Below are positions 9,003 to 17,780 of a stretch of 64,000 nucleotides of DNA, one piece after another. The translations under genes and the position numbers were made by a program. Under the pieces are notes generated by a model. It was not told the DNA's origin, searched no databases, and saw only the letters and a program-made list of their open reading frames with translations. This DNA comes from Winslowiella arboricola (GTDB taxonomy: Bacteria; Pseudomonadota; Gammaproteobacteria; Enterobacterales; Enterobacteriaceae): assembly GCF_025527015.1 (NCBI RefSeq), contig NZ_JAODIM010000043.1, positions 1,116,001 through 1,180,000 of the forward strand, written 5' to 3'. Numbering within the stretch: position 1 is the first letter of the stretch; every line of letters begins with the position of its first letter.

Positions 9003-9770
9003 CTAACTCAGCGTTTTCAGCTGGGCGCGCGCATTATAGAAGCGACGACAGGCCAGATAGCCAGCGATAATGGTCGACAGGCTGGCCGTCCCCAGCAGCA
9101 TAAATGTCACCATTATTTGATATTTAATCGCCTTTACCGGATCAATCCCGGCAAAAATCAGCCCGGACATCATGCCGGGCAGACTGACCAGCCCGACAGT
9201 TTTCGCCGCATCCACGGTCGGGATCATCGCGGCGCGAATACTCTCGCGGAGCAGCGTGCCGGAAGCCATTTTAATTGAGGCCCCGAGGCTCAGCATCTCA
9301 AGGATCTTTTGCCGGTTATCAGCGAAACGCTGGTTAAGATTGCTGTAGCACAATCCGACGGCGACCATCGCATTACCGGCGATCATCCCGGAAATCGGGA
9401 TCACCTGCATGGGCATAAATTCAATCGAACCACTGACCACCAGGATCGCCAGCGTCAGCGTGGTGCCAGCCGTGATGGCGATAAACGAAATGATAAATGC
9501 GTTATCAATATTACGGCTGCGCTTGCGGGCATTAAGCGAAGCATTGATGCAGATAAACAGCACCATTAATACCGTCAGCCAGCCATTGTTCAGATTGAAG
9601 ATGGTCTTCAGGACATAGCCAACGATAATCAGCTGAACAACGGCGCGCGACACGCTCCAGATAATATCCTTACCCAGACCCAGCTTCTCTTTCTGGCTGA
9701 TCAGCAGCGCAATCACCACCAGCAGCAGCGCAAAAGCCAGTGATTGATTGGTAATATTATGCTGGTTCAT
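9003..9770 (-). CDS. fetB: Iron export ABC transporter permease FetB
   Basis: 255-residue inner-membrane permease of the UPF0014/FetB family (E. coli 259). Several membrane helices are evident (FALLLVVIALLIS, VVQLIIVGYVLK, AFIISFIAITAGTTLTLAILVV, and later PVKAIKYQIMVTFMLLGTA), with family blocks IPISGMIAGNAMVAVG and GLVSLPGMMSGLIFAG. It pairs with FetA to export iron and ease oxidative stress. GGGAG lies five bases before the ATG. Starts inside the end of fetA (14-bp overlap), indicating translational coupling. Confidence 0.9.
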   Translation of the reverse strand: MNQHNITNQSLAFALLLVVIALLISQKEKLGLGKDIIWSVSRAVVQLIIVGYVLKTIFNLNNGWLTVLMVLFICINASLNARKRSRNIDNAFIISFIAITAGTTLTLAILVVSGSIEFMPMQVIPISGMIAGNAMVAVGLCYSNLNQRFADNRQKILEMLSLGASIKMASGTLLRESIRAAMIPTVDAAKTVGLVSLPGMMSGLIFAGIDPVKAIKYQIMVTFMLLGTASLSTIIAGYLACRRFYNARAQLKTLS

Positions 9771-10425
9771 GGTGACTCCCGGAAACCGGCGCCGTCAGCG
9801 TCACGACCCGTTGCGCCTGGCTAATCTCGGCGCTATCGTGACTAATCCATACCACGGCGGTTCCCTCCTCTTTCACCAGCGCAGCAATCAGCTGGTGAGT
9901 CAGTTGCTTGTTCTCTTCATCCAGCGCGCTGGTGATTTCATCCAGCAGCAAGACCTGTGGCAGAAATTGCAGGTTACGCAACAACGCTACCCGCTGTTTT
10001 TCGCCGCCGGAAAGCTGACCGATTTTCTTATCCAGACTCTCCGCAGGCAGATTGACCCTGTTCAGCCAGTGTTTCAGCCCTTCCCTGTCGGCCTTTTTCT
10101 GGCGAATTTGCCATGGAAAAGCGAGGTTGTCATACACCGTCGTGCCAAACAACGCTGGCGTCTGGAAACAATAAGAGACCTGCTGGCGATAGCTTTCCGC
10201 CTTCAGCGCAGTAATCGGCTCACCTTTAAACCAGATATCGCCTGCAGAAGGCGACAGCAGCGAAGCCATGATTTTCAGTAAAGTACTTTTTCCGCTGCCA
10301 GAGGAGCCGGTCAGCAGGACAAACTCACCCGCATTAAGCGTCAGTGAAACCGGAGCCAGTAACTGACGCCCTTCGGCTGCATAGCTCACATCCTGCACAT
10401 CCAGCAGAGGAGTAACGGTTGACAT
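9757..10425 (-). CDS. fetA: Iron export ABC transporter ATP-binding protein FetA
   Basis: 222-residue ABC ATPase (E. coli FetA 225). Walker A GSSGSGKST near residue 40, Q-loop region YCFQTPALFGTTVYDNL, signature LSGGEKQRVALLR, Walker B VLLLDEITSALD, and H-loop WISHD. The YCFQTPALFG stretch is typical of FetA. Forms the exporter with FetB, which overlaps its 3' end; the two are one operon. Ribosome site is weak. Confidence 0.9.
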   Translation of the reverse strand: MSTVTPLLDVQDVSYAAEGRQLLAPVSLTLNAGEFVLLTGSSGSGKSTLLKIMASLLSPSAGDIWFKGEPITALKAESYRQQVSYCFQTPALFGTTVYDNLAFPWQIRQKKADREGLKHWLNRVNLPAESLDKKIGQLSGGEKQRVALLRNLQFLPQVLLLDEITSALDEENKQLTHQLIAALVKEEGTAVVWISHDSAEISQAQRVVTLTAPVSGSHHEPA

Positions 10426-10515
10426 TATGCTCTATCCATCAATTGAATTTTCTGCAAAATCATAACGCTAAAACAGCACAGGCTGCGGCCTTTCTGCAGG
10501 TAAACGGGTCCGGGG

Positions 10516-11208
10516 TTATTGCGAGCGTCGGGTTATTAAGGCCAGTGACCATGATTCCCGCTGGCATCGGGGGCAGCTCAGCGTTTGTTGGGCGGCGATC
10601 TGCGTCGTCAGCCCGCAGTGATTACAGGCATATAAGCCCGCTTCAGGCACGCGGATAACGTCATGACGGTGCTCAGGAGGAAGCACCGAGAGGCCGGGCC
10701 TGACATCATCATGCGAATAAAAATAAGTACTCAGCTGCCCATCCACTTCAATCAGCGCCAGCCGGACCTGGCCGATATGCTCGACGCCTTCCTGCCGCAG
10801 TTCCATAAAAAATTCGTCTTCGGAGATATTCAGTCCGTGCAGACTTTCCAGCACATACGCCCCGTCTTTAATCAGCGTAACAACATCGCCCTCGATCCAT
10901 TTTGAAAGCCGCGGGCTGCGGGCAGTCAGGTAAGTGGTCAGCCGGTAGAGCACCAGCAGCACAATAAATACCATCGCGACGGGCAAAATGGGCACATCAT
11001 CATAAAAAGTCACATCACCCGACGCCGAACCGAGGGTAAGAATGATCACCAGCTCGAACAGAGACAGCTGCCGGATACCACGTCTGCCGGAAACTTTTAA
11101 AAAAATAAAAACAATAATGTAGGCAAAGAGGACACGTACAGCCACTTCAGCCAGAAATGACGTCGACAGGTCATTCAGGAAAATACGTTGCCAGTCAATG
11201 GTAAACAT
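10516..11208 (-). CDS. DUF421 (YetF/YcaP-type) membrane protein with C-terminal zinc ribbon
   Basis: 230 residues with three N-terminal membrane helices (LAEVAVRVLFAYIIVFIFLKV; QLSLFELVIILTLGSASGD; ILPVAMVFIVLLVLYRLTTYL), then the DUF421 cytosolic domain (IEGDVVTLIKDGAYVLESLHGLNISEDEFFMELRQEGV). The C-terminus adds CNHC and CPRC pairs (near residues 195-216), which look like a rubredoxin-like or zinc-ribbon knuckle. Function of the family is unknown; possibly redox or cell-envelope related. Separate from fetAB by 90 bp. Confidence 0.8.
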   Translation of the reverse strand: MFTIDWQRIFLNDLSTSFLAEVAVRVLFAYIIVFIFLKVSGRRGIRQLSLFELVIILTLGSASGDVTFYDDVPILPVAMVFIVLLVLYRLTTYLTARSPRLSKWIEGDVVTLIKDGAYVLESLHGLNISEDEFFMELRQEGVEHIGQVRLALIEVDGQLSTYFYSHDDVRPGLSVLPPEHRHDVIRVPEAGLYACNHCGLTTQIAAQQTLSCPRCQRESWSLALITRRSQ

Positions 11209-11341
11209 AGGAACAGGATCATCCGGTAATCAGAAAGCCTGAGTTTACCAGCGCAGCGGCCAATTGTATTTTTAGCTTTATCACGTTTAAAAAAATTTGC
11301 AGCGGCGCGCGCGACTGAGCAGTAAACGGCGCCGCTGATAC

Positions 11342-12076
11342 CTATGTCACTTTGCGGGCTCGTGCCGTATTGACGGTCGCAGCGATGGAAAACACCGCAA
11401 CCATAATCAGTACAATGCCCAGCGCAATCATCGCTGTGAAACCAAATGACTGAAACAGCATATACCCGGCAATACAGCCCGTCAGAAAGGAGATGATGGT
11501 CGTCAGATGCGTATGCAGCTGCTTCTGGTAAAAATGCCGCTCAGCCGGTTTATCACTAAAAATAAACGAGGACATAAACGAACCTAATGCAATGCCGGCA
11601 TCGGTCAGCGTGCCGGTGACATGCGTTGAGCGAACCCGACCGTTTGAAAGCTGGGTCGAGGTTGAGTTATGCACTCCCATCAGGAATCCCAGCAACACCA
11701 GCACTTCCCCGTTATTTTTAACCGAGTAAAAGACGGTCTCAAACAGCGATGCCAGCATTAACGCCACCCCTTCCGCCAGCAGGATAAAGCAGTAAATCGT
11801 CCGCAGATTCTTCTTCAGTCCGCTAATGACCACGCAGCGTGCCATTGTCGACCCGACAATAAAGGCCATGATCAGTACGGCCAGAAAAAACAGCTCATGA
11901 AATTGCGCACCAGGCACTTCCGCTGAAATTTGTGAGGCGTTGCCGGTCATATGGGATGGAAAAAAACCAAAGGCGCCAAAGGCCATCGCATTCAATGTAC
12001 CCGCCGTGGTGGCCAGCACCAACGCCAGAGAGCGGTCTTCAGTGTGTGATCTGGTTTTCTTCTTTTTTATCAGCAA
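11342..12076 (-). CDS. DUF1275 (YoaK-type) integral membrane protein
   Basis: 244 residues, about six membrane helices (LALVLATTAGTLNAMAFGAFGFFPSHMTGNASQ at the start is the DUF1275 signature; LFFLAVLIMAFIVGS; IYCFILLAEGVALML; VLVLLGFLMGVHNSTSTQL; ITIISFLTGCIAGYM; ALGIVLIMVAVFSIA). Family of uncharacterised inner-membrane proteins. The frame has no ATG near its beginning; a TTG at 12076 follows AGGGG at good spacing and is the best start. Confidence 0.8.
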   Translation of the reverse strand: MLIKKKKTRSHTEDRSLALVLATTAGTLNAMAFGAFGFFPSHMTGNASQISAEVPGAQFHELFFLAVLIMAFIVGSTMARCVVISGLKKNLRTIYCFILLAEGVALMLASLFETVFYSVKNNGEVLVLLGFLMGVHNSTSTQLSNGRVRSTHVTGTLTDAGIALGSFMSSFIFSDKPAERHFYQKQLHTHLTTIISFLTGCIAGYMLFQSFGFTAMIALGIVLIMVAVFSIAATVNTARARKVT

Positions 12077-12266
12077 ATTATGCCCCTGTTAATGGGTTTG
12101 ATTCCGTTGAGATAAGCAGGATGATTACCCGCTCCGACGATAAAAATTTTTCATTACAGAGTTACAGCTTAGCCAAAAATGCGACATAGATCACATTCGG
12201 GTTGAATTCTGCGCACAGGTATCTAGACTCTTGCGCTTTCTTCTTCACCACCTGAGCGGATTGTCT

Positions 12267-13481
12267 ATGTCTGATATCAACGCTGTTTCACGTAAGACCG
12301 CATGGTCACGCGTAATGACACTCGCTGTGGCCGCATTTATTTTTAACACCACAGAATATATCCCGGTTGGATTACTCTCCGATATTGGTGGTAGTTTCGG
12401 CATGGAGTCAGCACAGACCGGTATTATGCTGACCGTCTATGCCTGGATAGTGGCGCTGATGTCACTGCCGCTGATGCTGATGACCAGCCAGATCAATCGT
12501 CGTACCCTGCTGATCACTATTTTCGGCTTATTTATGTGCAGCCATCTGCTGTCATTTTTTGCGTGGAATTTTGACGTGTTGTTGATCAGCCGCGCCGGTG
12601 TCGCGCTGGCGCATGCCCTGTTCTGGTCGATCACTGCGTCGCTGGCCATACGGCTGGCGCCTGCAGGTAACCGTGCGCGCGCACTCAGCCTGATTGCCAC
12701 CGCCACCGCGCTGGCGTCGGTACTGGGTTTACCGCTGGGCAGAATCATTGGTCAGGGTTTCGGCTGGCGCGCTACTTTCCTCGTCATCGCAGCGGTAGCC
12801 TTTGTTCTGTTATGGCTGATTGTGAAAATTATCCCGAATGTGTCTTCAGAACACGCGGGATCGATAAGGAATCTTCCGGAACTGCTGAGCCGCCCGGCAC
12901 TGCTGGGACTTTACGCTCTGGCTGTAGCAGTGGTAACGGCGCATTTTACCGCTTTTACCTATATCGAACCTTTTGTGCAAAAAGTCGCAGGTTTCAGCCA
13001 GAATTTCGCCACCCTGCTGCTGCTGGTTTTGGGGATTGCCGGGATTGCCGGTAGTGTTATTTTCAGCAAGTATGGCGAAGCTAATCTGAATGTCGTTCTT
13101 GCCAGCGCAATTGCTTTGTTATCTCTGTGTCTGCTGATGCTGTCCACGGCGGCGGGGAGTGAAACAGCAATGATCGTGCTCTGCTCACTATGGGGCATTG
13201 CGTTTATGATGATTGGCATGGGAATGCAGATGAAGGTTCTGACTCTGGCGCCGGATGCTACGGATGTGGCGATGGCGATGTTTTCAGGCATCTTCAATAT
13301 TGGCATTGGCGCCGGTGCGCTGCTGGGTAATAAAGTCAGCTCAGAATTATCAATGTCATCAACAGGCTATGTCGGTGCAGTTCCGGCAGTGATGGCGCTG
13401 ATATATGCGGTATGGATGTTCCGCAAAGGCAGCGGCCAGCCGGTTCAGGAAGAACATCCACTGATTACGGAAGTCGAATAA
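12267..13481 (+). CDS. sotB: MFS sugar efflux transporter SotB-like
   Basis: 404-residue major facilitator with twelve predicted helices (E. coli SotB/YdeA 396). Recognisable blocks: [19 protein letters not shown] near residue 20, [14 protein letters not shown] in the loop 2-3 position, [37 protein letters not shown], and [11 protein letters not shown]. SotB exports arabinose, IPTG and similar sugars. ATG at 12267 chosen because MSDIN matches the family start. A strong terminator follows at 13528. Confidence 0.85.
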   Translation: MSDINAVSRKTAWSRVMTLAVAAFIFNTTEYIPVGLLSDIGGSFGMESAQTGIMLTVYAWIVALMSLPLMLMTSQINRRTLLITIFGLFMCSHLLSFFAWNFDVLLISRAGVALAHALFWSITASLAIRLAPAGNRARALSLIATATALASVLGLPLGRIIGQGFGWRATFLVIAAVAFVLLWLIVKIIPNVSSEHAGSIRNLPELLSRPALLGLYALAVAVVTAHFTAFTYIEPFVQKVAGFSQNFATLLLLVLGIAGIAGSVIFSKYGEANLNVVLASAIALLSLCLLMLSTAAGSETAMIVLCSLWGIAFMMIGMGMQMKVLTLAPDATDVAMAMFSGIFNIGIGAGALLGNKVSSELSMSSTGYVGAVPAVMALIYAVWMFRKGSGQPVQEEHPLITEVE

Positions 13482-13527
13482 CCCCGTTGCAGACAGCAGC
13501 AGGCTGTTTTGCATCGCGTTAAATCAT

Positions 13528-13560
13528 AAACGCCTGATGAGTTCATCAGGCGTTTTTTTT
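13528..13560 (+). terminator. Rho-independent terminator of sotB
   Basis: Inverted repeat AAACGCCTGATGA/TCATCAGGCGTTT with a very short loop, followed by an unbroken run of eight T (13553-13560). Classic intrinsic terminator. Confidence 0.9.
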
Positions 13561-13572
13561 GTTCTTGTCCGG

Positions 13573-13794
13573 TTATGACCAGTCAAACAGCGTCTTTAAC
13601 TTAACATCCAGCCCCTTAGCCAGCACATTGATAACTAACAGGGTAGGATTTCGGACTCCACGTTCAATTCCACTGATATAGGTGCGATCCAATCCACACT
13701 TGTCGGCAAAAACTTCCTGTGACATGCCTGACTGCGTGCGGAGTGATCTGATGCGCTCACCAAAGCGAGCCTGAATGGTTTCTGTATTATGCAT
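13573..13794 (-). CDS. XRE-family HTH transcriptional regulator
   Basis: 73-residue single-domain Cro/C1-type protein: FGERIRSLRTQSGMSQEVFADKCGLDRTYISGIERGVRNPTLLVINVLAKGL covers the five-helix HTH fold with the typical recognition helix DRTYISGIERG. Resembles small controllers of restriction-modification or phage type. The start at 13794 is preferred over 13812 because one of three TGA(C/G)TCA motifs (13805-13811) would then be upstream. Divergent from a Ner-like gene; both likely share autoregulated promoters. Confidence 0.8.
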   Translation of the reverse strand: MHNTETIQARFGERIRSLRTQSGMSQEVFADKCGLDRTYISGIERGVRNPTLLVINVLAKGLDVKLKTLFDWS

Positions 13795-13795
13795 C

Positions 13796-13881
13796 CGAGT
13801 AACATGACTCACTGATGCTTATCAGTCCACGGACTATGAGTCACAAAAAAAAGATGCTAACTTATATCATGTGACTCATAG
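13796..13881. promoter_or_regulatory. Shared operator region of the XRE/Ner-like pair
   Basis: Three copies of TGA(C/G)TCA at 13805-13811, 13837-13843 and 13872-13878, spaced 32 and 35 bp centre to centre (about three helical turns). The two outermost from the Ner-like gene form a longer inverted repeat, CTATGAGTCAC (13834-13844) and GTGACTCATAG (13871-13881). Likely operators for the XRE protein. Confidence 0.6.
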
Positions 13882-13904
13882 GCAACAAAAAAGGAGTGTT
13901 TGCG

Positions 13905-14129
13905 ATGGATAGCCAAGACTGGAATTCAGCAGAGATACAGAAAGAATTAAGAAAAAGAGGATTGACGATGTCCGGACTTTCCAGGAGAGCAGGGCTGGCC
14001 ACTTCGACGCTGAGGAATACCCTGCTGCGACCATGGCCTAAGGGGGAGTGGCTTATTGCTGATGCCCTGTCAAAACACCCTTCTGAGATCTGGCCAAGTC
14101 GCTACCCAGCGCCCTCAGCAACGCAATAA
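13905..14129 (+). CDS. Ner/Nlp-like HTH DNA-binding protein
   Basis: 74-residue protein of the phage Mu Ner / Nlp (SfsB) type: WNSAEIQKELRKRGLTMSGLSRRAGLATSTLRNTLLRPWPKGEWLIADALSKHPSEIWPSRY. The terminal P.EIWPSRY is diagnostic of the family. Start at 13905 follows AAGGAG. Ner proteins bind operators and repress early promoters; chromosomal copies are often phage-derived regulators. Divergent from an XRE repressor, an arrangement like a phage immunity switch. Confidence 0.8.
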   Translation: MDSQDWNSAEIQKELRKRGLTMSGLSRRAGLATSTLRNTLLRPWPKGEWLIADALSKHPSEIWPSRYPAPSATQ

Positions 14130-14178
14130 GTTCATTTGCTGCTTCTGTAACCAAACCGGGCCAGACAAACTAGCGATC

Positions 14179-14343
14179 TCAGTGATGAATCTGTTTCAGC
14201 TCAGCTTTCGTCAGGCCGGTCATTTTCATCACCGCAGCAGGCTTCAACCCCTCAGCCAGCATTTTGAAGGCAATTTCTAATTTTGTTTCCTGCCGCCCTT
14301 CCTGCCGCCCTTTCTGAGCGAGTTTTTCTGCAATCGTCATCAT
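14179..14343 (-). CDS. Putative intragenic RpnS (C-terminal small protein)
   Basis: In-frame internal start within the Rpn gene: TAAGGAG (14347-14353) followed by two ATG codons at 14343 and 14340, spaced three and six bases. It would yield a 53-54 residue protein, the C-terminal region of Rpn. In E. coli, small RpnS proteins made this way have been reported to inhibit the toxic full-length RpnL. Here the Shine-Dalgarno is seen in sequence; the inhibitory role is inferred from that precedent. Confidence 0.6.
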   Translation of the reverse strand: MMTIAEKLAQKGRQEGRQETKLEIAFKMLAEGLKPAAVMKMTGLTKAELKQIHH

Positions 14344-15063
14344 AAACTCCTTATGTTGACCTGCGCGCTCTCCCAGTGCGCAGATAAATGATTCAGGGTC
14401 TGCGGTTTCGCCCACTTGCAGCATATAGTTCATTACCGCAATCACCTGACTATCGGTAGTGTAATCGCTGTTTATCAGCATTGACAACTGTTCAAGGAGC
14501 ATCATCAGATCGCGGTGGCGAATATGTTTTTGCAGGAACTCCAGTAGCGCCACTCTTCTGTGGCGCAAAATTTCCCCGTCGGGGATCACTGTGATATCCA
14601 CCAATGGAAAATCGTTACCATAGACCTGCGCGGCCAGCAGTGGATCATCAAAGCCTTGCAGCCAGTTCATCGGATAAGGATAAGGGCTGATATTGCCATG
14701 GTAGAACAGGATCGGGATCACCAGCGGCAGGCGCTCGTGCCCGGCATCCAGATGGCGCTGCATCGCTGCAATGGCGTAGCGCATCAGGCGGAAAGTCATA
14801 TTGTTATCCGGCGAACTCTGATGCTCAATCAGGCAGTAAGCATATCCTTCCCTGCTGACTGTCTTCAGTGAGTAGAGCACGTCTGAGTAAAACGCCCGTA
14901 AATCTTCTTCGACAAAGCTGCATGACTCCAGCTGGAGAGTGTCCAGATTGCAATACTTCAGCAACCCTGGCGGCAGATGGATTTGCAGAAAATCCCTGGC
15001 GGCATCAGGGTAAGTGAGAAACTGTTTAAATATCGCATCATGCGGTGTGGCGGTGGCACCCAT
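14179..15063 (-). CDS. Rpn-family PD-(D/E)XK nuclease (RpnL-type)
   Basis: 294-residue member of the recombination-promoting nuclease family (YhgA-like transposase_31 domain). TPHDAIFKQFLTYPDAARDFLQIHLP opens the domain; SDVLYSL (Asp) and YCLIEHQSSPD (E.Q) form the PD-(D/E)XK active site near residues 60-85. Family members cleave DNA and have been linked to RecA-independent recombination and anti-phage toxicity. The C-terminus has a KGRQEGRQETKLEIA stretch and a helix-turn-helix-like tail (KPAAVMKMTGLTKAEL). An internal start near its 3' end probably makes a short C-terminal protein (next entry). Confidence 0.88.
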   Translation of the reverse strand: MGATATPHDAIFKQFLTYPDAARDFLQIHLPPGLLKYCNLDTLQLESCSFVEEDLRAFYSDVLYSLKTVSREGYAYCLIEHQSSPDNNMTFRLMRYAIAAMQRHLDAGHERLPLVIPILFYHGNISPYPYPMNWLQGFDDPLLAAQVYGNDFPLVDITVIPDGEILRHRRVALLEFLQKHIRHRDLMMLLEQLSMLINSDYTTDSQVIAVMNYMLQVGETADPESFICALGERAGQHKEFMMTIAEKLAQKGRQEGRQETKLEIAFKMLAEGLKPAAVMKMTGLTKAELKQIHH

Positions 15064-15304
15064 TCCCTGACTCCTGTCACTGTCTGCCCTGCGCGGAATT
15101 TATCACAGCTATTTTGTGGATAAAAAGAGCGATGGCGAAGCGTATTTCCGCTATCTGTTTTCCTGTCTAATCATTACTTTGTCGATGGATTCGTGAGAAA
15201 GGGATTTGTCATCTACACTTGCCGCGCACCTCACCACATAAACCTGTGATTTTAAATTTAAGCGTGAGGCGACTTGGTAATATTTCACTTAATTCAGGGA
15301 TACT

Positions 15305-16756
15305 ATGAACTCAACATCGACTGACTCATCTGCAACAGACGAGTCTCCATCTGCGGTTACTGTCAGGCAAAGAATTTTTTTTGTGGTGCTGGTCGCCACC
15401 ATGGGGGCGCTGGCTTTTGGTTATGACACGGGCATTATTTCAGGCGCCTTACCTTATATGTCCTCACCGGTGGCTCAGGGCGGGCTGGGGTTAACCTCAT
15501 TTACTGAAGGTCTGGTGGCATCTTCGCTGGTTTTTGGCGCTGCACTGGGTTCGTTTCTGAGCGGGTTTTTCTCCGACAAATTTGGCCGCCGTATCACTCT
15601 GCGAAGTCTTGCGGTGCTGTTTGTGCTGGGTTCTCTGGGAACCGCGCTGGCGCCATCCGTACCCGTTATGGTGGCGATGCGTTTTCTGCTGGGGATCGCT
15701 GTCGGCGGCGGATCTGCCACTGTACCGGTATTTATCGCTGAGATAGCCGGCCCAAAGCTGCGGGCGCCGCTGGTCAGCCGTAATGAATTAATGATTGTCA
15801 CCGGACAACTGGTGGCTTATGTGGCGAGTACTTTACTCAGTTACCTGCTGCACGATGAGCATCTCTGGCGTTATATGCTGGCCATCGCCATGATCCCTGG
15901 CCTGCTGCTGTTTATTGGCACTTTTTTTGTGCCAGCTTCACCGCACTGGCTGGTAGCTGAAGGGCGGCTGAAAGAAGCCAAAAAAATACTAAAATACCTG
16001 CGAGAAACACCGCGCGAAGTGCGCAAAGAACTCGAACAGATGAAAAAACAGGCGCGTAAAGCTGAACGCGGACCGGACGTTTATACTCTGCTTAAAGAAA
16101 AATGGGTTTTGCGGCTGCTGCTGCTTGGTACAGGTCTCGGTTTCGTGATTCAGTTTACCGGGGTTAATGGTTTTATGTATTACACCCCCATTATCCTGAA
16201 ATCGACCGGACTTGGCACCAGCGCAGCCATTGCGGCGACCATTGGCAACGGCGTAGTCTCGGTTATCGCGACCTGCACAGGGATCTGGGCGGTAAGTCGT
16301 TTCCCGCGGCGCAAGATGTTGATGACCGGCCTGCTGTTTGTCATCGCCAGCCAGATATTGCTGGGACTGGTTCTGACCCTGATGCCTGCAAGTCTGACCC
16401 AAAGTTATATGGCGCTGGCGCTGATTCTTCTGTTCCTGTTTTTTATGCAGATGTGTATCTCGCCAGTCTACTGGCTGCTGATGTCGGAACTCTTTCCGAT
16501 GCAGCTACGCGGCGCCCTGACCGGGACGGCGGTATCGTTACAATGGCTATTCAATGCAATTGTGGCCTTTGGCTTCCCGCCGCTGATGGCTTATGCCGGC
16601 AGTAAGACCTTTTTTATCTTTGCCGTTATCAACGTGGGTTCACTGGCGTTTATCGCCTTAATGCTGCCGGAAACTCGTGGTAAAAGCCTCGAAGAAATCG
16701 AGCAGCATATGCGTGAAGAATTTGGCCAAAAAACCGAAAGCGCCAGCGTAAGTTAA
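15305..16756 (+). CDS. MFS sugar porter (sugar:H+ symporter)
   Basis: 483 residues, twelve helices, sugar porter subfamily. ALAFGYDTGIISGALPY in helix 1, DKFGRR loop motif after helix 2, RFLLGIAVGGGSATVPVFIAEIAGPKLRA in helix 4, PASPHWLV at the centre, QFTGVNGFMYYTPII in helix 7, and LPETRGKSLEEIE at the C-terminus. Substrate may be a hexose, pentose or inositol. CAGGGA lies before the ATG. Followed after 98 bp by a LacI-type sensor protein, suggesting a carbohydrate-responsive unit. Confidence 0.88.
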   Translation: MNSTSTDSSATDESPSAVTVRQRIFFVVLVATMGALAFGYDTGIISGALPYMSSPVAQGGLGLTSFTEGLVASSLVFGAALGSFLSGFFSDKFGRRITLRSLAVLFVLGSLGTALAPSVPVMVAMRFLLGIAVGGGSATVPVFIAEIAGPKLRAPLVSRNELMIVTGQLVAYVASTLLSYLLHDEHLWRYMLAIAMIPGLLLFIGTFFVPASPHWLVAEGRLKEAKKILKYLRETPREVRKELEQMKKQARKAERGPDVYTLLKEKWVLRLLLLGTGLGFVIQFTGVNGFMYYTPIILKSTGLGTSAAIAATIGNGVVSVIATCTGIWAVSRFPRRKMLMTGLLFVIASQILLGLVLTLMPASLTQSYMALALILLFLFFMQMCISPVYWLLMSELFPMQLRGALTGTAVSLQWLFNAIVAFGFPPLMAYAGSKTFFIFAVINVGSLAFIALMLPETRGKSLEEIEQHMREEFGQKTESASVS

Positions 16757-16854
16757 AGGCAGTAGCTACAGAAATTCATAGATTTATCCACGGGCGGCGT
16801 TCTCGGCGCCCGTGCCGATGATATGCACCATGATGAGGAGCCAGGTAAACAGAG

Positions 16855-17739
16855 ATGAATAACACCACAGAACAGCAGAAGGCCAATATCATCGGAGTGG
16901 TCAGTAATACGTTCAGCAATCCGTACAGCGTAAAGATGCTGAATGAGCTGACCTGTCAGCTTAATGCGCGTGGTTATATCACGCTGTTACTGAATATCGG
17001 CACACGGGATAGCCTTCGTCAGCTGCTGCAAATGGCCAGGCCGTTACAGATTGACGGGCTGGTATTCCTTGCCCCGCTTTCCAGTGACGAACTGATTACC
17101 ACCGCTGTCGGGCTACCTGATGTTCCTGCTATCTGCCTCGGCAACAGCCACCACAATGGCGATATGGATGTCGTTAGTGCGGATGATTACGCTGCAGGCG
17201 TGGAGATTGGACAACTGCTGTTGTCACAAGGGCATCAGCGCTTTGGCTTTATGCAACAACAGGACGATTCCCCGGCGCATCTGCAACGGCTGGAGGGTTA
17301 TATCAGCAGCTTAGATGCAGCGCATAAAACGCTGGATAAAGTACTGGTGGCGGGCAGCAACCATCGCGAACAGGCGTATCAGGCGATGACCGCCTACCTG
17401 AAGCAGGCGCGGGCTTCGGAACGTATTGATGCACTATTCTGTGAGAATGACCTGCTGGCATTTGGCGCGATGCAGGCCATCCGCGACTTTGGTCAGGCGG
17501 TGCATATTGGTGTGGTCGGTTATGATGATGTGGATGAGGCGCGATCATCTACCTGGCATCTGACCAGCTGGGCGCCACGCGGTGACTTACAGATTGCTGA
17601 GGCGCTTAACCGACTGCTGGATAATCGTTCTGATAATCACGGCGGATGGCGGCAGGGAGAGCTGCAGGTCAGGCACTCGCACCTGGGTAAAGAAGTGCCT
17701 GGCGAAATGGCGAAATGCGGCTGCGCCAGTCGCCACTGA
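16855..17739 (+). CDS. LacI-type ligand-binding protein lacking the DNA-binding domain
   Basis: 294 residues. IIGVVSNTFSNPYSVKMLNELTCQL at residue 13 is the start of the LacI/GalR effector-binding core, and the fold continues through IDGLVFLAPLS, CENDLLAFGAMQAIRDFG and HIGVVGYDDVDEA to the end. The usual 50-60 residue HTH and hinge are missing: only about 12 residues precede the core, and an in-frame stop lies six bases upstream of the ATG. It could be a truncated regulator or a soluble sugar sensor. Adjacent to the sugar porter at 15305, possibly co-transcribed. Confidence 0.75.
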   Translation: MNNTTEQQKANIIGVVSNTFSNPYSVKMLNELTCQLNARGYITLLLNIGTRDSLRQLLQMARPLQIDGLVFLAPLSSDELITTAVGLPDVPAICLGNSHHNGDMDVVSADDYAAGVEIGQLLLSQGHQRFGFMQQQDDSPAHLQRLEGYISSLDAAHKTLDKVLVAGSNHREQAYQAMTAYLKQARASERIDALFCENDLLAFGAMQAIRDFGQAVHIGVVGYDDVDEARSSTWHLTSWAPRGDLQIAEALNRLLDNRSDNHGGWRQGELQVRHSHLGKEVPGEMAKCGCASRH

Positions 17740-17780
17740 TAAAGATCCCTTAAGCTGACGAGGCGAATCATCAACCGCAA

